DNA from: Brachypterus glaber
Taxonomy: Eukaryota; Arthropoda; Insecta; Coleoptera; Kateretidae
Direction: 5' to 3'
Assembly (NCBI GenBank): GCA_958510825.1
Contig: OY294048.1
Location: 31,585,026 to 31,649,025 of the forward strand
DNA length: 64,000 nt
The notes beneath the pieces are model-generated. The model saw nothing but the letters and a program-made list of their open reading frames with translations, did not search any database and had not been told where the DNA came from. Below, one piece after another: positions 31,590 through 42,394 of this stretch (its first letter is position 1; every line of letters starts with the position of its first letter). Both the position numbers and the translations under genes were made by a program.

Positions 31590-31692
31590 TTGCTTTAAAA
31601 TGATGTATTACACGATCCTCTTTCCGTTTAAACCAAACGATATCTCAACTAGTTCAGAAGTTAAGAGGGGGGTGACTTTTGGACTTGACTGT
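31590..31692 (-). mobile_element. Fragment of the GTCCAAAAGTCACCCC foldback arm
   Basis: Contains 'gatgtattacacgatcctc', 'gatatctcaactagttc' and 'gaggggggtgacttttggac' in the order of the 53045-53748 arm, with the middle deleted. Confidence 0.6.
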
Positions 31693-31940
31693 GTATAAAA
31701 TTAACATTAACCTGGCTTACATGATATTCATTTGGATTCAACTCTATTTTAACGTAATGAATATTTTATATTTAAATATTTGTAAACAAAGCATTATATG
31801 GTATTTTTTCCGTATGCAAATACGATGTCCAAATATGGTAAGAGCAATATTTACCACCTAATTATGGAAAAGATTAATATCTCATTTATTTATTAATAAT
31901 AGTGTTTAAACACTAAACCTAAAAACTAAAAAAACTATAA

Positions 31941-32397
31941 TTCTTGTAATTATAGAAACGCTCCGATTTGGTACACGAGAAAAAATGCGATAAATATTTT
32001 GGATACTCTAAAAAAGTTCTATATGTGACCAACCTTTATAGATATCCCCAATAAAAATTTAGCATACACTAAAAAAATATAAAAAATCCTGGAAAAACGA
32101 TTTTCTCAAAAAGTGCTCTAAGGATTCTACGTGTACGTTAATTAATGAAAAAAAAAAACAATCAATTCTTTTTCTTGTAATTATAGAAACGCGCCGATTC
32201 GGTACACGGGAAAAATGCGATAAATATTTTAGATACTCTAAAAAAGTTTTATGTGACCCACCTTTATAGATATCCCCAATAAAAATTTAGCATACACTAA
32301 AAAATATATAAAAAACCCTGGAAAAACGATTTTCTCAAAAAGTGCTCTAAAGATTTTACGTGTACGTTAATTAATGGAAAAAAAAACAATCAGTTTT
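31941..32397 (+). repeat. Tandem repeat, 231-bp unit, two copies
   Basis: Copies at 31941-32171 and 32172-32397 share 'cttgtaattatagaaacgc', 'gcgataaatatttt', 'gatatccccaataaaaattt' and 'gtgtacgttaattaatg'. They are well over 90% similar with a few indels. Non-coding. Confidence 0.88.
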
Positions 32398-32773
32398 TTT
32401 TGCTAAGATACCTTTTCGGTAAACCACTCACAATTTATGATTTTTCTCCATAAAAAAATGAATGAAATGTTTTATTTGGTAGCTACTATTTATTTGTAGG
32501 TTATACCTACAAGGTAGACCACTATATAGGTATGAATTAAGGTTTTTATAAGGCAACTATTCCTTGCCTTAAAAGAAATTATGGCACATTCGAGTAGTTA
32601 GTAGTAAAAGTCTAACTGTAAGACGTATTTAGTATTCTTATTTATTACTTAAATAACGGTGGGCTGGAAAAAAAATTTTGTTCAACTTTTTGCAAACTCT
32701 GCTTTTCGTTTATGACGAACCTATCAATTTAAAACCAAAAATAAAAATATCGTTCGGTTAATCTTTGTTCAAA

Positions 32774-32923
32774 GGGAACGTTCAAGTATTACATAACGCT
32801 CCTAGGGGGGGGGGGTCATTTTGGAGTGTTACGCCCATGTTAATGGTATAGGAATATAGCGTTACAAGAGGGGGGTGGGGGTCCGAAATGATCAAAATTT
32901 GCGTTACGTAATACTTGAACGTT
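32774..32923. mobile_element. MITE, AACGTTCAAG ends, copy 2
   Basis: GGGAACGTTCAAGTATTACA to GCGTTACGTAATACTTGAAC. Same interior as copies at 1325 and 41757. Confidence 0.82.
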
Positions 32924-33414
32924 TTCAAAGTGAAAATTAAATTTTGTGCAAATGTGCAAAAAAACACGAGATGTGAAAAATATAATTTAAAAAGCATACA
33001 CTTTGGAAGCAATTTACTTCTTAAGGGAGCTTGGTTAAGGAGTAATTTTTACAATATTTCTTACTTAAAAACTGAGGCTTAAGTTAGCATAAAATTTTCA
33101 ATGAAGTATAAACCAATATGTGTAAACATTTAAAGTTTTAATTATATTAACTTTTTAACCAGGGGTGTAGTAATAGGGTGCTCCTTAATATATATCTAAA
33201 CACAAGTTCTCCTCCGGTTAAATAAGATCGTATTTTTTATTAAGTCAAATAATCGCTGATCAAAGTTTCAAAAACAAAATACTGTTTAAAACAGAACCAA
33301 ATAAACCTTTTAAATGAGGGTTCACGAATCTCAATATAGTCCTATTTAAACTTTTAAAGATGGCGCCCCTTGACGGCAGTAGCATATGAAGTCACTCAAA
33401 CCAAACTAACAATA
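32924..33414. other. Spacer
   Basis: No supported feature. Confidence 0.35.
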
Positions 33415-33900
33415 GTTAATAGTTATTCCGCGTTCGTGGAAAAGTCATGCTCGCCTGGCGGCTCGTATGCCAAACTTTCCGCTCGCGCGATATATTGTCA
33501 GGGTTAATATCATAAGTGATACTAGGTTAGGTATCGGTGGTTTTTTACATAAATTTTACGAACATTAATCCCTATGACGAAAATGCAACGACTGTTGGGA
33601 TTAATATGAGTAAAATTTGAAAAAAAAACACCGGTACCTAACCTAGTATCACGAATTGATATTTAGGGAGATAATATAATTTATATTTAATACACATACC
33701 TCTTAATTTTAACGTATTAATCCACAAATAAATTATATTTTATAAATTAAGAATCAAACATTAAGCACGATTTTAGATTAGAGAAAAGAGGGGTAAAAAA
33801 ACTATCGTATGGGTAAGGTATTTTCACTTATCAGTACATATAGTACATATATATAAATTATATTCTCTATTCAATACCAGTTATAGAATATACTATCATA
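33415..33900 (-). repeat. Nested CGAG hairpin element, copy 2 (inverted)
   Basis: Read on the - strand, 33494-33421 gives CGCGC-GA-GCGGAAAG, then CATAC-GA-GCC, a GCCA loop, GGC-GA-GCATG, and a right half with the matching GA-ACGCGG. The outer part (33860-33900, 'ccagttatagaatatacta') matches positions 1-35 in reverse. A separate hairpin MITE (33516-33652) lies between the two. Confidence 0.7.
33516..33652. mobile_element. 137-bp hairpin MITE, GTGATACTAGGTTAGG arms
   Basis: Arms of about 56 bp run from GTGATACTAGGTTAGGTA through 'aacattaatccc' and pair with 'gggattaatatg' through 'tacctaacctagtatcac'. It is inserted in the CGAG hairpin element. No clear target duplication. Confidence 0.78.
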
Positions 33901-34205
33901 TAATCAAAACTAAGTAATCTCTATAAACGAGTCCTATCGGGCACCGAATAATAAAAAGGCACACGTTCCTGAAATCGCAAAAATGTGACCATTTCTTTAA
34001 CTAAAAATACCCAAAGCCGATCTGCTAAAAGAAAAGACAATAGCACGTGCTTCCAGTGTATTTTTTTGTCGGTTTTGCTATGTCCAAAGCCCAGTAGCGA
34101 CTATTTTGCAACAATACTGCTGCCCATATATGGAATGCCGTCCATGTATGGCCAAGAGCCGGCCACCTCGGTACCGCTCGCCACGAATAAGCCCGATTGT
34201 GACTC

Positions 34206-34342
34206 ATGAGGAAATTTGACGCAAACAGTTCTTCGACGATAGTCAAGCTATGTGATCCTCCTGCACGTTGTGTTGCTGTCTGCGAGAGCGCTCCGGGCCC
34301 GATCGACAGTTCACCGGGTCCGAATGGTCAACGTAGCCGACG
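34206..34342 (+). CDS. Candidate gene, exon 1 (unknown protein)
   Basis: The ATG at 34206 is the first after an in-frame stop at 34200-34202. It opens 45 codons (MRKFDANSSS...GQRSR) plus two bases, ending exactly at a strong donor, G|GTAAGT, at 34343. Without splicing the frame would stop in the donor. The exon is GC- and CpG-rich in an AT-rich neighbourhood. The peptide has a cysteine cluster (CDPPARCVAVC) and then a Pro/Gly/Ser-rich tail, likely flexible. The two leftover bases (CG) join in phase to the first base of the exon at 41997, restoring Arg. I do not recognise the protein. An alternative is that this block is 5' UTR with a start at MVNVAD (34324), also reaching the same donor. Confidence 0.42.
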
Positions 34343-34414
34343 GTAAGTCACTAATTATTTTTTTACAATTTATTCTATGATGTAAATATCTGTTAAAATA
34401 ATTTTGTGGCAAAG

Positions 34415-34435
34415 GTATCGCACCCGGTGCGATAC
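34415..34435. repeat. Palindrome GTATCGCACC-C-GGTGCGATAC
   Basis: Perfect 10-bp arms with one central base, 70 bp inside the candidate gene's first intron. It could be a binding site for a dimeric factor or chance. Confidence 0.45.
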
Positions 34436-34915
34436 AAAAACCGTCGCGACGCCTAAGTGCATTTAGTTATATTCGATTCGATTAAAATCGATTATTATTT
34501 TTTTAAATATTATTTGTTTTTTATTTAATAAATTTACTATACTCATAAATACATTTTTAATAAAGTTATAAAAACAAAATTTTCACATTTTTTTTAATAG
34601 ACCAGTGTGCACCCACCACCTGTTGAAAAAGTCAACAAATTTTGATTTACAATTTTAATTTGAAAATTCAAAAAAATTAGTTTGAATGTAAAATTACATA
34701 GAGGCTTAAAATTTTTTGAATTTTAGGCGTCATCACGCACCGTCGCTGACCACCTGTTACCAAAAATTGTATTCTTTTTGTTAGTTTTAATTAAAAATTT
34801 GATAATTAGGTTTAATAACAGTAAAAAATTACAATATCACTTTTTCTTTTTTTACTTTTTTTATTATTTTTTAGGAGTTAGCGCTAAATATACAATAAAG
34901 TGTTATAGTGCCTTA
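34436..34915. other. Intronic AT-rich sequence
   Basis: Two 'ccacctgttg' / 'ccacctgtta' words (34616, 34750) but no element with ends. Confidence 0.35.
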
Positions 34916-35128
34916 TTACATTACATTACATTACATGTTTGTTTAACCTCGTACTATTCTACTTAATTAAGCATCCCCTAAGTCCAGGACTTGTGTGGGC
35001 TAGTAGTAGAGGGAACCACCGGCTTATACTGACTTTCGAACCAGTTTCTAGGGAGTGTCCGTTTCACTTATCGCCTTCGCCAAATTGCTATGCATACGCG
35101 CTAGCCACTACGCTATGCCTTCTAGTTC
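34916..35128 (-). mobile_element. tRNA-derived SINE, copy 2
   Basis: On the - strand, an A-box-like 'tagcgtagtggctagcgcg' (about 35115-35097) is followed by 'tttggcgaaggcgataag', a B-box-like 'ctggttcgaaagtcag' (35046-35031), and the shared body 'ccctctactactagccc', 'aagtcctggacttagggg'. The tail is an ATGTA repeat (34916-34938). Complete enough for polymerase III transcription in principle. A truncated third copy is at 61398-61462. Confidence 0.82.
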
Positions 35129-35159
35129 TATTAGTAAATTTTAACAAAATAACTTAATA

Positions 35160-36140
35160 ACTAAATTTAAAATTAACTTAATGTTTAAAACTAGATACCA
35201 CCTGCTGAAAACTTGATTAAAATTTTGTATAAATTCGAATATAATGCATTACTTTTATTAGTAACTAATAAAAGTAATTACTAAGTTATTGATGACGCAA
35301 AGTCGAAAAATTAAATTTCTAGGATACATGCAAGAATTGCTATTCGAGGCGTTTGTCCACCTTGAGGTTCGTAACCGCAACGTCCAAAACATTTTTCGGG
35401 TGGGGTTGTAAATAACACTAATGGCTTTTCAAATTATTTTTTCTGCGACTAGTTTAGAATAGCATTACTCTTAAATTATTCTCAGTGGCAGAAATACTAT
35501 ATTCTGGCATACTGTGCGAGAATATTACATTCTCATCTCAACATATGCTAAAAACTAAAGGGACCCGCACGCTCCTTCTGGGAAATGGGTTTCGGGCGAA
35601 TTGGCTGAATTTTTGATATGTTTTAGTTGTTTTGCAAGCGACTTGTGTCTTTACACGAACTATAAAGAACTACTTAACTTGGATTTATAAAAATAGTATA
35701 CGCAAAGTGTTTTTTGTTTTGTCGCCACAAGCCTTTATCTACAAAAGTACGTATGTTATTTGCGTGTTTAAAATTTTAAGTTGACTGTTACGCCATTTAA
35801 AAGGGGGGTAGACATTTAAATCGCACTGTATATAAAGATAATAAATTATGTAAAGCAAAAAAAATACATGAAAATTTATTTAATAAAAATGTATGGGTAT
35901 GTAAATTATCGTATTAATGATGTATGGGAGACATATGGGGACACGGTCAATTTTTTTGCAATTATCCGGAATTTAAAACACATCGCAGGTGAAACAAATT
36001 GCTTTAAAATTACAAAATTGTCGTAAAAGTGGCGAAAAATAATTATTTATTATTATAAAATAAATTATAATTTACAGGTGCTTTAAAACTCCCACTGTTT
36101 TATAATTTTTTTATTTATTTATAGGTGAGTTTTTATACAA
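35160..36140. other. Intronic repeats, mostly unrecognised
   Basis: Contains a partial arm ('ttgttttgcaagcgacttg', 35627-35650) of the MITE seen at 8584-8771. Nothing else is defined. Confidence 0.4.
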
Positions 36141-36146
36141 AAAGTC

Positions 36147-36192
36147 ATGGAGAGCCCCAAATAAGCTTTAGGCTTGTGCTAGGGGCTTTTGA
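36147..36192. repeat. ATGGAGAGCCCC hairpin, copy 2
   Basis: Same hairpin as 10535-10581, in the opposite orientation, with loop words 'aaataagcttt' and 'ggcttgtgct'. The right arm is slightly decayed ('aggggctttt'). Confidence 0.65.
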
Positions 36193-36832
36193 CCATATAA
36201 TTTTAAATTTTTATCTTTTTTTGAGGGTATTTTTATTTATTTGTTTTTTCAAAAAAAGATTTTTTTGCATTTTTTATTTATATCTTTTAAAATTAGTTTA
36301 AACGTATAATTTACGTTTATTTATCATAAAATTGTTCAAAAATTATTTATTTTTTTTTAAGAAATGTTAACCAAAATATCTTTTTTCAACACTTTTTTAA
36401 CCCTCTCAAAAAAATGTCGTCGAAAATAATAAACCCTCTCAAAAAAATGTCGAAAATAATAAAAAAATATATGACTGAATAGAGAATGTTATTAGCTTTA
36501 AAATAATGTCACACAACCCACTTCATTAAAAAAAATCTCCCCTTGTCCCCTTACCCCCATACACTTACCCTTACACCTAAACATATTAACCCTTTGATAC
36601 CCAGTGGGACATATATGTGCACTGCATTTTACGTTGTAAAATTATTTAAAGGCTTTTTTAGTTACTTGGATCGAATTTTAACCAAATCTTATTAACAGTT
36701 GCAAAGCTAATTTTGTATTTTTTGTCCTAATAAAAATTACATTTCAAAATAACAATTATGTTATGCTATACCCAGTAGTACATATAATATATTATTATAT
36801 TATAATCCGACTAAGATGCCTACTGCGTCATA

Positions 36833-37566
36833 TACAGGGTGTTCCAGAACTCGCGTACCGAAATTTAAGAGGTGATTCTACATCCAAAAATATGAAAAAA
36901 AGTTTCTATAAAGGTTGGTCCGGAAATGAGCCCTAAGGGATCTAGGGCCCTTTAAAATTGTAATAAAAATAAGGTTTTTAATTAATAATTCGGGTACCGT
37001 TTAAGCTAGAGCGGCGAGCTTTTGCATGTATACTAGTATTAATAAGGGCAATAAGTTTATGTTAATTTATTTTTTTAATTTATCCAGAGGCGTGCCCAGA
37101 CGGAAAAAATATATGAGGCTTAAAACATTTTTGCCCCAAACTTTTCTATGTGTATGTTTTTTGGATTTGTTGTAAAAAATATAGATTTCTAGAGTAAAAA
37201 TACATATAAAATATCATATAGTGTAACACTGTAGGAGCAACCGTTATCAAAAAAAAATGCAATTAAGAGGAAGTAACATTTTGTGCCACCAAAAACGTTA
37301 CTTTTTAAAAGGCTTTAATATTAAATTTAGGTGTTTTGGTGTATAATACTTTTTTGCTTTTTGCTTTTTTTAAATGAAGAATCACCCTGCAGCATTAAAA
37401 TTTTATTGGTGCTTTTTTTTGTTCCCCATTCAATACGTCATCTTCGAAGGGCCGTAGCTCCCTTAGGGCTCATTTCCGGACCAACCTTTATAGAAACTTT
37501 TTTTCATATTTTTGGATGTAGAATCACCTCTTAAATTTCGGTACGCGAGTTCTGGAACACCCTGTA
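36833..37566. mobile_element. 730-bp foldback, CAGGGTGTTCCAGAACTC ends, TA site
   Basis: Element 36835-37564. Arms of about 125 bp, 'cgcgtaccgaaatttaaga', 'ggtgattctacatcc' and 'ggtccggaaatgagcccta', pair closely with the right end. TA flanks both. The interior ('gtaacactgtaggagcaacc') also occurs in the TTAA-flanked element at 51672-52893. Confidence 0.85.
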
Positions 37567-37719
37567 TGTTCCACTATTTATTTATTTTTCTATGTAAAAG
37601 ATTTGTTTTATACAACAATAAAAAAAAACACTTTGTACCTGCCAAGAACCTTTTGATACAAAAAAAAAATAAAATTAGGTGTTAAAGGGTAAAATATCTA
37701 CCAAAAAATTATTTGGGTT

Positions 37720-37805
37720 TTTATTTACGTGTTTCAAATTTCAAGGGAATATCTTAAATCGTTCAAAAGTTAAAGGGCGGCGGACTTTTGACACGCACGG
37801 TATAT
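37720..37805 (-). mobile_element. Short fragment of the GTCCAAAAGTCACCCC family
   Basis: 'gtttcaaatttcaaggg', 'gttcaaaagttaaaggg' and 'ggacttttgacacgcac' follow the family's terminal order. Confidence 0.45.
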
Positions 37806-37939
37806 GTTAATTGTTTTTTTTTTGATACACGGAGAAAAAAAACTAGAAATAATTACTATTCTGGCACTAAAATCGGTGCACATGTTTGTATTGTGGGAAA
37901 TTTTCCTAGCTTCTAAAGAAATAGTTATTTATAATGCAA

Positions 37940-38059
37940 GGGCGAAAAGTTAAAATTTTCGATTGAGTAGGTTTTTAAAAACACATTTACTTTTGGGCCG
38001 GCAGATGGGGCCGGTCCAAGGGTAATAAACCTACGAAATCGAAATTTAACTTTTTGCCC
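37940..38059. repeat. Hairpin, GGGCGAAAAGTT arms with nested GGGCCGGC palindrome
   Basis: 'gggcgaaaagttaaaatttt' and 'gtaggttt' pair with 'aaacctacg' and 'aaatttaactttttgccc'. A smaller 'gggccggcagatggggccgg' repeat is in the loop. A relative, 'aacttttcgcccg', is at about 38540. Confidence 0.6.
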
Positions 38060-38622
38060 GTGTATTACAATATTTTTTATTCGATTGTTACTAATTATAA
38101 TAAATTATTAAAATACACTTAATTTTAAATTGCAAAAAATATTTATTTTTACTGTCTTATTACTTATCTAGTTATCCATGATAAATTACTATCCAATCAA
38201 ATCGATAAAAAAACAATTGAATCGTTTCTTTTGCGTGCGGTTTCATTTTCATTAGCTTGTGTTAGTGGTTTGATGAATTTCTGTTAAAATGTGTCTGTTA
38301 AAAAATATTAATATTTCTGAAATCGGTCTATGAATATTATAAATATTTAAATTGATGTTACAATTGAAATTTTGTGTTTGTATTCAATACAAATTAATCG
38401 GTTAACATATATTTTGAGTTTAAGTTATCGAAAAAAAAAATTATTTTGTATTAAATGATTATAATAACTGTATCTGGTCAAAAAAACCTATAGTTTAAGA
38501 TCAAAAGGTCATATTTTTTTTATAAATATTAAAGGCCACAAAGTTCAACTTTTCGCCCGTAAAACATGAACAAAAAGTGTCGCTTTTAAAATCAATCGAA
38601 TAAAATAGTTATTTTCTTAACT

Positions 38623-39125
38623 GGTGTATTAAGTGGATAAAATCACTTAATACACGAGTTGAGAATTTAATTTTATCCAACACCTTTTATTTTTAAATAA
38701 AAATCTATAATTTTGCGAAAAATTATGTCAAAAATATTAAGATTAAGTTTTCTTAATACTAAAATAATAGGTAGCCATGGCCTAAGTATACCTATTAAAA
38801 ATAAACAATTGCTAGTTTTACATTTCTTACAAACGTCAAAATGGACGCGGTGATGACAGAATTTTTAATAAAAACAGTATTTTATTCAAAAACTAAAGAA
38901 TAATTTGGGGTTTTCTTTAATTTTTATGGTTTAGTTAACGTGCTTCTATTTATAGAATAGTTATAATACTTAATAGAGTATGTAACTAATTTTGGGTGAG
39001 ATCAAAAGCTGTACGTAAAAGAGTGGGTGAAAAATTTTTTAGTCAATAGTGAAAAAAAAATCACTTTTGACATTTAAAATAGTGCTCAAAACAAGTGTTT
39101 CTGTGAAGGTGTTGGATAAAAGTAA
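38623..39125. repeat. Palindrome and inverted-repeat pair
   Basis: GTGTATTAAGTG and CACTTAATACAC form a hairpin at 38623-38654. Just outside, 'ttttatccaacaccttt' (38681) is inverted against 'aaggtgttggataaaa' (39106-39121), enclosing about 440 bp of non-coding DNA, possibly one MITE. Confidence 0.5.
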
Positions 39126-39164
39126 TTATTTTAATATAATCTTCTGGCAAATTTTATAACAATC

Positions 39165-39218
39165 TAAGAATATTTGGATGTATACATATATAAGAATATT
39201 TGGATGTATACATATATG
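39165..39218 (+). repeat. 26-bp tandem repeat, two copies
   Basis: 'aagaatatttggatgtatac' followed by 'atatat', twice in succession. Confidence 0.85.
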
Positions 39219-39632
39219 TACCTCGAGTATCGATATCTTCTGTTTAAAAAACAATGACTTATTGGTGGTAAAGGTATTATCGTGTACTATTTCTGAAAAA
39301 AAGTTTCCAAATGGCACCATAAGACTTTAAGTACCATCTAACATATTTGTTTTTGCAGAATTGGCTCTCATTTCTATTAATCAAAGTACTTTTTTTTAAT
39401 TGCGCCCCTGGTAAATATTAACATTATTTTTAAATGTATTTGTTTTTTAAAATGCAATATAATCCTTCAACTCATAGACTGTTTCTGTCACACGGACGGA
39501 CAGACGCATAGATTTTTTGAAACATAGAAAAAAATTTGATCTGGGGTAATTTAATATTAGTTTTGAAAAGAAAACCATTGTATAGGTAGAGCTGTGAAGT
39601 TTATATTAACACGTTAACTGTCACGTGTAAAA

Positions 39633-39792
39633 ATATGCACTCAGAAAAAAAGAATTCTTTGAACCAAAGTCAATGTCCTTGAACCAAGAGCGCGGATCTT
39701 CATTCAAAAGCCCGTGCTCTGCATTCAAGAACCTGTGCTCTTCATTCAAGAACATTGACTTTGGTTCAGAATCCTTTTTTTCTGTGCATAGA
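39633..39792. mobile_element. MITE, TGCACTCAGAAAAAAAG ends
   Basis: Ends TGCACTCAGAAAAAAAGAAT and the complement of 'attctttttttctgtgca' with TA outside. Subterminal 'ccaaagtcaatg' / 'cattgactttgg' also pair. The interior is a short tandem of 'cattcaagaac'-type units. Non-coding. Confidence 0.75.
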
Positions 39793-39817
39793 ATATGTAT
39801 GCATCTCGGAAACACAT

Positions 39818-40548
39818 TAGTCCAGTCAAATAATAAATGCAAATTGCAATGAATGGAAACGGGTTGATAAAGGGTAGTAGTGGATGATAACACAACACTT
39901 CTGTTAGTTTTCACCGGGTGATTTGCGTAAGGGGTGTCCGCTATCTTGAATTTCAGGGGTGAGTGCGATTATCTCCGTTAATATGCATCTTGCGATAAAA
40001 ATGCACATAACCAATTTTGTGAAGGAGCAAATTTCCAATAATTTTTGTAAAAATAATTTTTTCTTTATAATAATAACAATCGAGTTATATTCAAAAATAG
40101 CCATGTTGGAGATACAATTGGTTTTTTCGATAAAAGTATTTATGAGCAAACATGTAGCTCTTGAAATTCTCTATAAGTTTTATATATTATAGGCCTATAG
40201 GTATTTTGGTACGGTTACAGAGGGTGCAGCTCGCTCTTTGAAACCGTACCAAAATACTTATGAAAATTCGCAACATATAGAGATTTTCAAGAGCTACAAG
40301 TTTGCTCAAAACCAGTTTTATCTTTCGATTAATAATTTGGCTGCAAAATCGAAAAAAACAATTGTATATTTAGCGAGATAACCACACCCACCTCTAAAGT
40401 TCAAGATAGCGGACACCACTTACACAAATCACCCGGTGAAAAACTAAAAGAAGTTTTCTGTTACCACCCACTACTACCCTTTAAATATCAGCCCGTGCTC
40501 ATTTAGTGAAATTTCAACATAGTAATTCTTCATTATTTGACTGGACTA
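39818..40548. mobile_element. 727-bp foldback, GTCCAGTCAAATAAT ends, TA site, copy 1
   Basis: Element 39820-40546 has TA at both sides. The arms share 'ggtagtagtgg', 'tttttcaccgggtgatttg', 'gtccgctatcttgaa' and 'aaaaatgcac' in inverted order. Complete relatives are at 44168-45030 and 56658-57334, with a fragment at 55495. Confidence 0.85.
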
Positions 40549-41085
40549 TATGGCAGTTAACGTTAATACCATTAAAATTCTTTTAAAAAAATACGACGAA
40601 TAGTAGGTGTCAATATTGAGAGCAAGTGAAGTAATAAATAACATTATCAAAAATTTTCAAGATTATAGTGTCATAAATCCAAAATAATGTTCGCCCGGGG
40701 AGACCATCGTTTTTCGAATAGCAATAACTTAAGGTGCAAACTATATTAAACCATTTTACTTTAATATATAGCGTTAATTTAATGATATTGAACATTATTC
40801 TTATTTAAACATCGTATACAAAACAATACCTTGTGGATTTAAAAATGAATAGCAAAAAATTCAAAAATAATCGATTCGGTCGATTCATATTTTGAGCGGG
40901 ACATCTTTTTTTTGACCATAAGTGACGTCATAACCTTCTAGGAGTTTAAATCCATCAGGTAATTCCTGATTTAAAAGGTTTTTTATTCTGGTTTTAACAG
41001 TGTTTTGTTTTTAAAAATCGGATAAGTGTTTCTCGAATTATTCAACGTGTATTTACATTTTTGCTAAGTTAAAAAAGTTATTGTA
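40549..41085. other. Spacer
   Basis: No supported feature. Confidence 0.35.
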
Positions 41086-41323
41086 TACACTGATAAAACA
41101 GTTTATTTGTGTCAACAAAATATTTGATTGGGGCAATTTAATTATTTGGTTGCGACAAATAATTTTATTTCTTTCCAATAAACTATTTTGTTCCCATGAA
41201 TAAATCATTTTTGAATTAAAATATTTGTTTACATGAACTAAATATTTATTTTACTGAAATAAAATGTGTTACAACCAAATAATTTAATTGGCCATATGCA
41301 AATAAATCCTTTTTATCAGTGTA
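41086..41323 (+). mobile_element. 234-bp CACTGATAAAA MITE, TA site
   Basis: Element 41088-41321, uninterrupted, with CACTGATAAAACAG and TTTTTATCAGTG ends and TA on both sides. Shares 'ttaattatttggttg', 'tttacatgaactaaatattt' with the copies at 8464 and 56396. Confidence 0.85.
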
Positions 41324-41755
41324 GAAAAATAGGCATTAAAATTAAAAATTACGATTTTAAATTTAGATTAGATTAGATTTATATTAGATTACGATTAAGA
41401 TTAGATTAGTAAAAAGAGGGATTAAAAAAACATCGTAGGGGTAATGTGTTTCTACTTATAAGGTATTACATTCTCACCACTTCTTTAATTATTAAAAAAA
41501 GTCAAAAAATGTTTGACTTTTCACATGCCTAATATTTTGCCTCTCCCCGAAGTTAACTAAAAACAACAAAGAACCCTTTAATTCAAATCTAAAGTCTTTA
41601 TCTCAAAGCGTTTTTGAGTTAGATAACTCAATTATCGACGTTACAAATTTTCCGGGCCGACCGACAGATTTTTTTCATGAAAATAAGATTTTTTTGCCTA
41701 TAGAGGTATAAAAGGCAATAAACATTTATTTCTTTGACTAATTACGGCATTTTTT
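41324..41755. other. Spacer with a decayed GATTAGATTA tract
   Basis: A short 'attagattagatttatatta' tract at about 41365-41410. Nothing else recognised. Confidence 0.35.
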
Positions 41756-41756
41756 T

Positions 41757-41912
41757 AGGGGAAGTTCAAGTATTACGTAACGCTCCTAGAGGGGGTAGGG
41801 GTTATTTTGGAGTGTTACGCCAATGTTAATGGTATAGGAAAGTAGCGTTACAGGGGGTGCGTGGGGGTCCAAAATGATCAAAATTTGCGTTAAGTAATAC
41901 TTGAACGTTCCC
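41757..41912. mobile_element. MITE, AACGTTCAAG ends, copy 3
   Basis: Same ends and interior as 1325-1481 and 32774-32923. It lies 85 bp upstream of the candidate exon at 41997, so it is intronic if that gene is real. Confidence 0.82.
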
Positions 41913-41996
41913 TTAGCGCAAAGTAATATGCTGCTTGTGTTTAATTAAAACTTTAAGTGAATATAGTCAAATTCTTTTATGTTCTGTTATTTTCAG

Positions 41997-42109
41997 TTAT
42001 ACTGATCTGGAGACTCCGACTATCGATAAGAACACAAACCTTAAAGCTACTATAGATGTCGCAAAAAGTTCCATTGTGGTCACTTTGGAAACCATGTACA
42101 AGCAAAAAG
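41997..42109 (+). CDS. Candidate gene, internal exon (unknown protein)
   Basis: A long pyrimidine tract ending 'ctgttattttcag' precedes position 41997, and the exon ends at a GTAAGA donor (42110). Only one of the three frames is open across the exon. It starts after one base and ends with one spare base. The 37 codons run from YTDLETPTID to VVTLETMYKQK. The peptide is mixed polar/hydrophobic with no obvious motif. The one leading base T joins with CG of the exon at 34341-34342 to give CGT, so the two exons are phase-compatible. The next exon must enter in phase 1. A weak in-frame possibility is inside 42395-42600. The protein family is not recognised. Confidence 0.55.
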
Positions 42110-42394
42110 GTAAGACAAGGATTTTAACTACTATATTTCGTAGCTCTTTAACTGTTGAAAATTTATACTCCCTATATATTTGCTTAATTATTTCATGCAA
42201 AATCCCTTGTACCAAAATTTTAATTTAATCTGACCCACAACCACTTAAACAAATAAAAAACAATCGCGTAATTATAAAAAATACAAAAATATAAACATAT
42301 GTGATTCATTCATTTCAGTGTGTACATCGACCTAACTATACAACCCATCTGGTACATTCAAATCTCGATTTCTCCGGAAATATTCCACTTACGG

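Noticed and set aside
34025..34246. Opposing 73-74 residue frames on both strands
   Set aside because: They overlap each other and the better supported short + strand exon; no splice signals of their own.
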